Part shown: positions 1-6,779 of the stretch, one piece after another
Position numbering within the stretch: position 1 is the stretch's first letter
How the letters are laid out: each line of letters starts with the position of its first letter
DNA from: CALMRE01 sp964412895
GTDB lineage: Bacteria > UBP6 > UBA1177 > JAKLFG01
Direction of reading: 5' to 3'
DNA length: 64,000 bases
Assembly (NCBI GenBank): GCA_964412895.1
Contig: CAYPQK010000004.1
Coordinates: forward strand, 1-64,000
Made by a program: the position numbers and the translations under genes
The notes under the pieces: generated by a model
Told to the model about the DNA's origin: nothing
What the model saw: only the letters and a program-made list of their open reading frames with translations
The model's database searches: none

Positions 1-457
1 CGGGCAGCGTGCCGGTATAGGTGGTATCGACCGGCTGCTCTTCGCCGACCGACGCCTCCATATCGATGGTGAAAGCGGGCGTGACCGTCCCCGCGATGCG
101 GCTGTCGTGGTAGTTCCCGCCCGCGATGGTCACCTTTCCGTCCTTGCCCATCGGGAACGGCGTGACCCAGAGTTCCGTGTTGGTCGCCGCGACATTGTCG
201 GGCTGGTTCTCGGCGTTGGCGTGGCTTATCAGATAGCGCTGGTAGTCGGTACCGGCGACCGTCGTCGTTCCCACGATACGGCCGATGACCGATTTCACAT
301 TCATGCCGCTGTCGCCGGTAAAGAGCATACGGGTGAAGACATTTTTGGTCGGCTTGCCGTAGGGCTGTTTGACATCGCTCTTCGCGGCGCCGCCGTCGTC
401 ACAACCGGCGATGAAAAGAAGGAGCGCAAGGATAAGAAGAGAAGAAATGCGTCGCAT
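1..457 (-). CDS. Acidic lipoprotein, 3' end cut by window edge
   Basis: Open minus-strand frame running off the left edge; about 152 codons are present. It starts MRRISSLLILALLLFIAGCDD, a signal peptide ending in a lipobox (IAGC) with Asp-Asp at +2/+3, so a membrane-anchored lipoprotein is expected. The rest (Gly/Thr-rich, no recognised motif) has no assigned function. A strong ribosome site (GGAGGT, 462-467) fixes the start. It lies 29 nt downstream of the PHP lipoprotein gene and is probably cotranscribed with it. The lipoprotein call is seen in the sequence; the function is unknown. Confidence 0.75.
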   Translation of the reverse strand, partial: MRRISSLLILALLLFIAGCDDGGAAKSDVKQPYGKPTKNVFTRMLFTGDSGMNVKSVIGRIVGTTTVAGTDYQRYLISHANAENQPDNVAATNTELWVTPFPMGKDGKVTIAGGNYHDSRIAGTVTPAFTIDMEASVGEEQPVDTTYTGTLP

Positions 458-486
458 GACGACCTCCATATATAATGAGGATGTGG

Positions 487-1791
487 TTACGGCATCGCCC
501 AGATCGGGGCGGCAACGAGGATCTCACCATCGGTCTCCACCGCGCGGGCAACGACATAGGTGGGCATCGTGACGGTCCACTCGAACGAGAACTCACAGTT
601 CTGCGCTGCGGCGCAATCCTTCGTGGCGATGATATTCTTCTGCGGATCATACAGTTCAATGGTCGCGAAGGTGTCGCCCGCGTCGGGGTCTTCCACCGTC
701 ACCGTCAGCGTATACTGCGAAAGCCCCGAGAGACGCGAACCCATCCAGCACTCATCTTCGGCCATCAGGCGGATGACGGCGTTCTTGTCGTTGGCCGCGA
801 AGGTGCGCCGCTGGGCGAATGCGTCGTAGAGCGACGGCAGGTCGAGCGCCGTCAGGAACACGCCGCTACGCTGATCGTTGGCGGTTCCCCAGTTGGCCGA
901 GTGGTTGTCCTGATTGAACACCGGCGACAGCCACCAGCCGGCGGCGAGCGCCTCGAAGAAAAGATCCCATGTCGGCCCCGCGCCGTTGAACTCGTAGAGC
1001 GCCACCTGCTGGAAGATGTTCGGGTCGAACTCGAAATGATTGAAAGACTGTTCCAGCGACTCGTCGCCCGGATGGTTGAACTGGGTTATGATACCCGGCA
1101 GGGCGGCGACCGACGCGTAGAAATCGTGGAAATCGGTCTGGACCAGTGGCATCAGGTTGTCGTTGAAGAAAACATTGCTGTGTCCGGCCGATTCAATGAG
1201 GTCGGCCAATCGCGCGCTCCCGTACTCGTAGCCGCACAAAGCAAGGAAGGTCGTGGTCGAAACGGCGGCAGCCGAATCGCGACAGTTGGGGTACTCATCG
1301 CTCGGTATGGGGAGGTAGTAATCATAAAGCTGTTCAAGGTGGTCGGTGATCGCCTGTATGTCGAGTCCGCCGCTGTCGCGGGCATAGGCCAGCGCCGAAT
1401 CGGGATCGCCCTCGCCGTCGGAGTTGCCGGTATGGGCGTGGAAATTGCCGAAGTAAGCGGTGAATTCACCTTTCATACAACCCTGCAGAACAGGAAGTGT
1501 CGTATCGACATCGGGAAGTTCCTCGTCGATATCGACCGCCGGTTCGTCGTCGGACAGGTCAGTCTCCTCAGACAGCAAGAGATCCTCATCGGAAGTTATT
1601 CCGTCGCTTTCGTCCCCGGTGTCGCTTTCGTCCTTTTCCTCCGCATCATCGTCGGAGAGTATCGGCTGATCGACATCGACCGCCGTATCGGCATCCCCGA
1701 TGACCAACTCATCCTTCGGCGGATTGGTTTTTCCGGTATCGCAGGCAACGGCCAAAAGCAATGCGAGGAACAGGGTGGCAAGCGTTCTCAT
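487..1791 (-). CDS. PHP/CehA-type metallohydrolase lipoprotein
   Basis: A 434-residue lipoprotein. The signal MRTLATLFLALLLAVAC ends in a lipobox and is followed by about 80 residues very rich in Asp/Glu, a tether seen on several proteins here. The catalytic part begins with FHAHTGNSDG, then AITDH, GYEYG and QFNHPGD. These are the metal-ligand motifs of PHP-domain phosphoesterases of the CehA/McbA group, which hydrolyse phosphate or carbamate-like esters. The substrate is not predictable. The start at 1791 follows GGAGGT; a longer frame back to 1905 lacks a signal peptide at its start and is rejected. A TTGACT-16-TAGAAT promoter lies just upstream. Confidence 0.85.
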   Translation of the reverse strand: MRTLATLFLALLLAVACDTGKTNPPKDELVIGDADTAVDVDQPILSDDDAEEKDESDTGDESDGITSDEDLLLSEETDLSDDEPAVDIDEELPDVDTTLPVLQGCMKGEFTAYFGNFHAHTGNSDGEGDPDSALAYARDSGGLDIQAITDHLEQLYDYYLPIPSDEYPNCRDSAAAVSTTTFLALCGYEYGSARLADLIESAGHSNVFFNDNLMPLVQTDFHDFYASVAALPGIITQFNHPGDESLEQSFNHFEFDPNIFQQVALYEFNGAGPTWDLFFEALAAGWWLSPVFNQDNHSANWGTANDQRSGVFLTALDLPSLYDAFAQRRTFAANDKNAVIRLMAEDECWMGSRLSGLSQYTLTVTVEDPDAGDTFATIELYDPQKNIIATKDCAAAQNCEFSFEWTVTMPTYVVARAVETDGEILVAAPIWAMP

Positions 1792-1820
1792 GGGACCTCC
1801 GTGTCTCTTACGCGCGCTCC

Positions 1821-1848
1821 ATTCTACCTCATAGCGACGGGAAGTCAA
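1821..1848 (-). promoter_or_regulatory. Sigma70-type promoter for PHP lipoprotein gene
   Basis: On the minus strand TTGACT (1848-1843), a 16-nt spacer and TAGAAT (1826-1821), 30 nt before the start codon. It matches the TTGACW-16/17-TATAnT pattern seen at other genes in the window. Confidence 0.6.
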
Positions 1849-1880
1849 ACGGGCGCGGCGCCATAACACAAAAAAATAAT

Positions 1881-1908
1881 TTGCTTTTATCGGACAATGA
1901 GACATAAT
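1881..1908 (+). promoter_or_regulatory. Probable promoter for the RRM gene
   Basis: TTGCTT (1881-1886), 16 nt, CATAAT (1903-1908). This leaves a leader of about 65 nt before the RRM start codon. RRM proteins in bacteria are often cold-induced through such leaders, but no specific element was recognised. Confidence 0.4.
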
Positions 1909-1981
1909 GCCATTGTTTTGGCGCCTTGTTCGGGTGAACGAGGGGTCTGTTTTATTTTTCGTTCAGAAGAGGTACAGGACC

Positions 1982-2233
1982 ATGGCAGTTCAGCTTTATG
2001 TGGGCAATCTTTCGTACAGCATGACCGATGAAGGTCTCCGGGGCATTTTCGCGGAATTCGGCAATGTCGCTTCCGCCAAAGTCATCATGGACCGCGATAC
2101 CGGAAGATCGAAGGGCTTCGGTTTCGTGGAAATGGCCGATCAGGCCGCGGCCGACAACGCCATCAGAGGCCTTGACGGCAAAGACATGGGCGGTCGCAAC
2201 ATCAAGGTCAACATCGCCAAGCCCAAGAAGTAA
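1982..2233 (+). CDS. RRM-domain RNA-binding protein
   Basis: An 83-residue protein that is a single RNA recognition motif. RNP2 is LYVGNL at residues 5-10 and RNP1 is KGFGFVEM near residues 45-52, with a Lys-rich tail (AKPKK). Bacterial proteins of this size (Rbp family) bind single-stranded RNA and are often linked to cold or stress response; the target here is unknown. The start is chosen at MAVQLYVG because it directly opens the RRM and follows a purine-rich site (AGAAGAGG); an upstream extension to 1907 has no family support. A weak hairpin follows the stop. Confidence 0.93.
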   Translation: MAVQLYVGNLSYSMTDEGLRGIFAEFGNVASAKVIMDRDTGRSKGFGFVEMADQAAADNAIRGLDGKDMGGRNIKVNIAKPKK

Positions 2234-2266
2234 TACGGCGAACTGTTCCGTACTTCCCCTTATTTT
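2234..2266 (+). terminator. Weak hairpin after the RRM gene
   Basis: TACGG (2234-2238) pairs with CCGTA (2248-2252), followed by a pyrimidine-rich run ending TTATTTT. The stem is only 5 bp, so this is a low-confidence intrinsic terminator. Confidence 0.3.
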
Positions 2267-2284
2267 CAAATCATTCGACATTTC

Positions 2285-2314
2285 TTGACTTGAAAAAGCA
2301 TCTAACGCTATTCT
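2285..2314 (+). promoter_or_regulatory. Promoter for the HD hydrolase gene
   Basis: TTGACT (2285-2290), an 18-nt spacer, TATTCT (2309-2314), 24 nt before the start codon at 2339, with GGAGGA in between as ribosome site. Confidence 0.5.
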
Positions 2315-2338
2315 TGCTCATGAACACGGAGGACACCT

Positions 2339-3139
2339 ATGTCATCACCTAAACAAACCAGCATTGAACAGCGGCTCCTGAAACGCCTCACCGGGACGGC
2401 CCGGCGGGCGGCCGAACTGCTGTGCGGCGACCCCGAACTCAAAAGCCTGCAGGAGTACGCCAATACCGTTTCGATAACGCGGCTTAACTTCAACGACCAC
2501 GGCCCGGTCCACATGCGGACCGTCGCGGTGAACGCGATGCGGCTGTTCGACCTGCTCGAAGAGGCGGGGGTCGAGTTCAACCTCGCCAAAGAGAATATCG
2601 GCGACAACGAAATGAGCCGCGTCGCGGTCCTGTTCGCCGCGCTGATGCACGATGTCGGCATGACGGTCGGCCGCGAGGACCACGAGCACACCGCGCTCCT
2701 GTTCGCCATCCCGATCATCGACCGCCTGCTCGCCGAACTCTATCCCCGGTCGCTCGAAAAACGGGTCGTCATCCGGTCGATGGCCGTCGAGGGGATCGTC
2801 GGTCACATGGCCCACCAGCGCGTCCATTCGCTCGAGGCGGGCGTGGTACTCATCGCCGACGGACTCGACATGAAGAAAGGGCGTTCGCGCATCCCGATGC
2901 TCATCAGTCCCGGCGCGAAGGTGGGCGACATCCATCAGTACAGTTCGGCATCGATAGACGATGTCATCATCGACAAAGGCGACGAGCGGCCGGTCCGCAT
3001 CACCGTGACGATGAGCGAATCGGTCGGCTTCTTTCAGGTCGAATCGGTGCTCTTCACCAAGATAGACGCCAGTTCGGTCAAACCCTACATTGAACTCTAC
3101 GCCGCCGTCGAGGGGCGCGAACCGAAACGATATCTCTGA
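2339..3139 (+). CDS. HD-domain metal-dependent phosphohydrolase
   Basis: A 266-residue soluble protein. HGPVHMRTV near residue 58, LMHDVGM near residue 102, MAHQRVHS and LIADGLD near residues 158-178 give the His, His-Asp, His and Asp ligands of the HD superfamily, which hydrolyse phosphate esters, often nucleotides. The last ~70 residues have no recognised domain. It is transcribed alone from its own promoter. The substrate is unknown. The family call is strong because all ligands are present in order. Confidence 0.85.
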   Translation: MSSPKQTSIEQRLLKRLTGTARRAAELLCGDPELKSLQEYANTVSITRLNFNDHGPVHMRTVAVNAMRLFDLLEEAGVEFNLAKENIGDNEMSRVAVLFAALMHDVGMTVGREDHEHTALLFAIPIIDRLLAELYPRSLEKRVVIRSMAVEGIVGHMAHQRVHSLEAGVVLIADGLDMKKGRSRIPMLISPGAKVGDIHQYSSASIDDVIIDKGDERPVRITVTMSESVGFFQVESVLFTKIDASSVKPYIELYAAVEGREPKRYL

Positions 3140-3147
3140 TCGGAATC

Positions 3148-3175
3148 TTGCTTTAATTCCCGTCCGCGCTACAAT
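3148..3175 (+). promoter_or_regulatory. Probable promoter for the DUF4476 gene
   Basis: TTGCTT (3148-3153), 16-nt spacer, TACAAT (3170-3175), followed by the start codon at 3212. Confidence 0.45.
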
Positions 3176-3211
3176 CGGGCGTCATTTCTTTCACCTTAAG
3201 CGAGGTGTACC

Positions 3212-4012
3212 ATGAGAAGCGTTCCGGCGACGGTGGTCGCGTTCATCGGCATTATGTTTATCTCCTTCACGCTGGCGGCCCAGAACCTGAATATCAATGT
3301 GAACATCGATGACGGCGGAGACGAGGAAGAGGCGCCCGCACCGAAAACGAAGGCGTCGGTATCATCCAGCGTCAAGGGGAACGACTTCAAACTGAGCTAT
3401 ACGACCCATCCGGGCGGCAAGACGCTCATCAAGGTGGTCGAACCGGCCGGCGCGAAGGGACGCGTTCTCAACGGCGCGACCGTCGTCAAGGGCAACACCG
3501 ATATCCCCTTCACCGCCACGGTCGAAGGCGACAACTTCTATAAGGTCGAGGTCTTCTGTCCCGGCGGCACCTGGAACAAGTCGATAGAGGCCAAGGAAGG
3601 GATGGAGGCGCGTCTCGAGGTCGCCTGTCCCGCCAATATGACGATGGAAATGAATGTGAACATCACCGAAAAACCGGCCAAGAAACAGCCCGCCGCCGAA
3701 CCGGCGCCGAAGACGAGCAAAACGATGTCGGCGTCACAGTTCCAGTCGCTCGTCGGTGCGATAGAGGCCGAAAGCTTCGCCGACGGCAAGCTCCGCGTGC
3801 TCAAGGACGCGGCGCAGGGGAACTTCTTCACCAGCGAGATGGTCGGCAAGATCATCGACCTGTACGATTTCGCCGGGAACAAGGTCGACGCCGGGGTCAT
3901 CTGCTATCCGAAGGTGGTCGACAAAGAGAACTTCTACACCGTCTATTCGCACTTCGATTTCGATTCCAGCAAGGATGAGCTGAAGAAGAAAGTCGACAAA
4001 CTCCACAAGTAA
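3212..4012 (+). CDS. Secreted DUF4476-domain protein
   Basis: A 266-residue protein with an N-terminal signal peptide (MRSVPATVVAFIGIMFISFTLAAQ), an Asp/Glu-rich stretch, a middle domain with two Cys pairs, a Lys/Pro linker, and a C-terminal ~95 residues (from MSASQFQSLVGAIE) that resemble DUF4476, a domain of unknown function common in periplasmic proteins. The motif SFADGKLRVLKDAAQGNFFT is typical. It sits 4 nt before yaiI, so the two are probably one transcript. No catalytic residues are evident. Confidence 0.75.
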   Translation: MRSVPATVVAFIGIMFISFTLAAQNLNINVNIDDGGDEEEAPAPKTKASVSSSVKGNDFKLSYTTHPGGKTLIKVVEPAGAKGRVLNGATVVKGNTDIPFTATVEGDNFYKVEVFCPGGTWNKSIEAKEGMEARLEVACPANMTMEMNVNITEKPAKKQPAAEPAPKTSKTMSASQFQSLVGAIEAESFADGKLRVLKDAAQGNFFTSEMVGKIIDLYDFAGNKVDAGVICYPKVVDKENFYTVYSHFDFDSSKDELKKKVDKLHK

Positions 4013-4016
4013 ACAA

Positions 4017-4463
4017 ATGCGTATCCTCGTCGATGCCGACGCCTGCCCCGGGCCGGTCAAAGAGATGCTCTTCCGCGCCTCGGCGCGTCGGGACATCGCG
4101 ATAGTGCTGGTCGCGAACCGTTGGGCCGAACCGCCGAAAAGCGCGCTCATCTCGGCCATCGTCGTACCGCAGGGGCCCGATGTGGCCGACGACCGCATCG
4201 TAGAGCTGACCGCTACGGGCGACCTCATCATCACCGCCGACATACCGCTCGCCGACCGCGTCATCGTCAAGGGGGCGACCGTGATAACCCCGAAGGGACA
4301 CCTGCTGACCGCGTCGAACATCGGCGAACGGTTATCCATGCGCAATGTGATGGATGAGATGCGCGGCGTGGGAATAGATACCGGCGGGCCGTCACCCTAC
4401 TCCGTCAAGGATAAGCAGCGGTTCGCCGCCGCCTTCGACCGTTTTCTGGCAAAAGCCGTCTGA
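4017..4463 (+). CDS. yaiI: YaiI/YqxD family (UPF0178) protein
   Basis: A 148-residue protein matching the full length of UPF0178. It opens with RILVDADACPGPVK and carries VVPQGPDVADDRIVE, LIITADIPLADRVI, TPKGHLLTASNIGERLSMRNVMDEMR and a closing GGP-rich region, the conserved blocks of the family. The fold is related to NYN/PIN-like nucleases with acidic residues; the biological role is not established. It starts 4 nt after the preceding stop. A 12-bp direct repeat (TTTTCTGGCAAA at 4442 and 4465) spans its 3' end and stop codon. Confidence 0.93.
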   Translation: MRILVDADACPGPVKEMLFRASARRDIAIVLVANRWAEPPKSALISAIVVPQGPDVADDRIVELTATGDLIITADIPLADRVIVKGATVITPKGHLLTASNIGERLSMRNVMDEMRGVGIDTGGPSPYSVKDKQRFAAAFDRFLAKAV

Positions 4464-4544
4464 TTTTTCTGGCAAATTCGTTTTATTGCGTTATCGTGAG
4501 GCGGGTTATTGAGGATCCAATATCCATTATAATGGAGGTTTTCC

Positions 4545-6689
4545 ATGAAGAAGTTCGCGTGTATCGCGACAATGTTCCTCTTCATCATCGCCTGTGACGA
4601 CAGCAAGAAGACCTTGCCCGACACCGATGTGACGCCCGACGAAACGGCGGTCGGCGATTCGGACGAAATGACGGGCGACGAACTGGTCACCGACGGCGAC
4701 GAACTGCTGTCAGACTCCGACGAGCCGGTCGTGCCGGGTTGCGGCAACGGCGTCATCGACGAGGGCGAGGAATGCGACGGTCCGGCCGAATGCGCCGTGG
4801 TCGATCCGGAGCGCTATTTCAGCGGCACCGCCGAATGCATCGACGACTGCACCCGCTACAACACCACCAACTGCGTCCGCCCCTGCGAGGACGGTCAGTT
4901 GCGCTGCAATGTCAACCTCATCGAGCAGTGTTATGAGAACGAATGGTCGGAGATAGACGACTGTTCCGAGACCGATTCCAAATGCTACAGCAGTATGGGA
5001 ACCACCGAATGTCGCGAACTGGGCGAATACATAACCTGCGGCGAGATATTCCAGTGCTACCGCACCTGTGAAAGCGACGCGACCTGCATCGACGAGTGCG
5101 TCGCGGCGGGCGGCGACAACTCCAAGACCCTCTTCGCGCCCCTACAGGAATGCATCGATGAGAACTGCGACGGCGTCGCGGCCACCCAGCTGAGCCAGTG
5201 CGTCAATATCTTCTGCCGACAGATATATCAAGCCTGCCGCAACGACGAAGGTCCGGTCTGCGGCAACGGCATCGTGGAACCGGGCGAATTGTGCGACGAC
5301 GGCAACCTCTCGGCAGGCGACGGCTGCGCGGCCGACTGCACCACCGAAACGGCCGGGACCTGCGGCAACGGCACGCTGGAAAGCCCCGAGAAGTGCGACG
5401 ACGGCGCGCTGGTCAACGGTGACGGCTGTTCCGATGACTGCCTCATCGAATACGGCGACCGGTTCGACTTCACCGGCCCGGAATATACCGGCGATGTCCT
5501 GATGGCGGTCAATGTGTCGCCCAACGGCGACTCGCAATCGAGCACCGGCACCCTGCCCACCTTCCTCGCCCGCCGGTCGGTCATGCCCGCGACCTCCGGG
5601 ACCGGGCTCAACCTCTTCATCGATCCGCACTTCACCATCCCGGAAGGGGTCACCGCCGCCGATCTGTTCCGTCCCACGATACTGCTCGCCCCCGCCGAGG
5701 GCGACACGCAGTCGTTCTATGTTTCGGGCGACAGCGGCTACACGCAGGTCACCGCGACGCTGGCGAAGATAGGCGAACATGTTCAGGTGTGGGTCAGCGA
5801 GACCGACTGGGCAACGACCGAGGAGATCGATGCGATCGTCACCGAGTTCGACACGGTCATCTACCCGCTGGTTTCCGAGAATTTCTTTGAGCCGAGCGAT
5901 GTGAACGCCGACGGGACGATATCGCTACTGTTCACCAACCTCGGCAACAGCATCGCCGGCTACTTCAGCCCCGGCGACCTCTACTCGGCCGAGCAGTACC
6001 CGCAGTCGAACGAACGCGACATGATATTCGTCAGCACCCTCAACTCGCTGGACAGCGCGGGCGCCTACGCCGTCATCGCCCACGAGTTCCAGCACCTCGT
6101 GAACAATAACCGCAATGTCCTCATCGAGGGCGATATGGAGTCGCTCAACGACCTCGGGAACCTCTGGATCAACGAAGGTCTCTCGATGACCGCCATGCAC
6201 CTCTACAACGGCGTACAGGTCAACTGGATCGGCGCCTACAACACCGGCGCGGCGATAGCCGACGGTCAGTCGCTCACCTACTGGGAATACAACGACAACA
6301 TCAAGGTCTACGGCAACTACGCCCTCTCCTATCTTTTCTTCCAGTATCTCTATGCGCAGGGCGGCAAGGAGACGGCGATGTTCCGCGAGATCATCGAGAG
6401 CTCGAACAACAACTACCTCTGCGCCGAAGAGGCGATCAAGAAGTATGTCGAACCGGGACTCACGATGAGCGATTTCGTCATCAACTGGCATTTGGCGCTG
6501 TTCCTCAACGAGGCGACCGGCGTGTTCGGCTTCGAGGGCGAGACCTTCGCGCTGGAACCGCGTTTCTACAACGGCGCCGGGCTCAACCTGCGCGGTACCG
6601 GCGCGGTATTCAAGGATATGCCCGGCACCTTCACCGAACCGGAGAACAAAGGTCCACTCACCCGTTATGTCGGCATCACGACGAACTGA
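4545..6689 (+). CDS. Secreted M30-like zinc metalloprotease lipoprotein
   Basis: A 714-residue lipoprotein: signal and lipobox (FIIACDD), an acidic tether to about residue 60, then Cys-rich repeats. Three copies of the CGNGxxxxGExCD type start near residues 66, 239 and 273, a signature of myxobacterial/deltaproteobacterial surface proteins. The C-terminal half has VIAHEFQHLVN near residue 512 and WINEGLSM about 35 residues on: an HExxH zinc site with a downstream Glu ligand, like hyicolysin-type (M30) peptidases. It probably degrades extracellular protein from the cell surface. Start follows GGAGG. The family assignment rests on motifs; the peptidase activity is inference. Confidence 0.8.
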   Translation: MKKFACIATMFLFIIACDDSKKTLPDTDVTPDETAVGDSDEMTGDELVTDGDELLSDSDEPVVPGCGNGVIDEGEECDGPAECAVVDPERYFSGTAECIDDCTRYNTTNCVRPCEDGQLRCNVNLIEQCYENEWSEIDDCSETDSKCYSSMGTTECRELGEYITCGEIFQCYRTCESDATCIDECVAAGGDNSKTLFAPLQECIDENCDGVAATQLSQCVNIFCRQIYQACRNDEGPVCGNGIVEPGELCDDGNLSAGDGCAADCTTETAGTCGNGTLESPEKCDDGALVNGDGCSDDCLIEYGDRFDFTGPEYTGDVLMAVNVSPNGDSQSSTGTLPTFLARRSVMPATSGTGLNLFIDPHFTIPEGVTAADLFRPTILLAPAEGDTQSFYVSGDSGYTQVTATLAKIGEHVQVWVSETDWATTEEIDAIVTEFDTVIYPLVSENFFEPSDVNADGTISLLFTNLGNSIAGYFSPGDLYSAEQYPQSNERDMIFVSTLNSLDSAGAYAVIAHEFQHLVNNNRNVLIEGDMESLNDLGNLWINEGLSMTAMHLYNGVQVNWIGAYNTGAAIADGQSLTYWEYNDNIKVYGNYALSYLFFQYLYAQGGKETAMFREIIESSNNNYLCAEEAIKKYVEPGLTMSDFVINWHLALFLNEATGVFGFEGETFALEPRFYNGAGLNLRGTGAVFKDMPGTFTEPENKGPLTRYVGITTN

Positions 6690-6713
6690 TCAGTAACTAT
6701 CAGAAAACCGCCC

Positions 6714-6733
6714 GGCCCCTTGTCAAAGGGGCC
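6714..6733 (+). terminator. Hairpin after the metalloprotease gene
   Basis: GGCCCCTT (6714-6721), loop GTCA, AAGGGGCC (6726-6733): a perfect 8-bp GC-rich stem 24 nt past the stop. No T-run follows, so rho-independent action is uncertain. Confidence 0.45.
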
Positions 6734-6757
6734 TTGACGGGATTTGTAAAGAGATGC

Positions 6758-6779
6758 GGGCGAACGCCGTTCGCCCCTA
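6758..6779. repeat. TAGGGGCG-type palindromic repeat, copy 1
   Basis: A 19-bp palindrome (9-bp arms around one base; GGGCGAACG at 6758-6766) ending in CCTA. The same layout recurs at 27458, 27502 and, as a half copy, 27543. It lies between convergent genes, and its TAG on the minus strand (6779-6777) is the stop codon of the AOR gene. Likely a small REP-like element that may also end transcription. Confidence 0.6.

Noticed and set aside
475..1866. Plus-strand frame across the PHP lipoprotein gene
   Set aside because: No ribosome site or motif; the minus strand carries the PHP motifs.
4528..4533. TATAAT immediately before the metalloprotease ribosome site
   Set aside because: Only 11 nt before the start codon, which would make the message lack its own ribosome site, and there is no -35 at the right distance.
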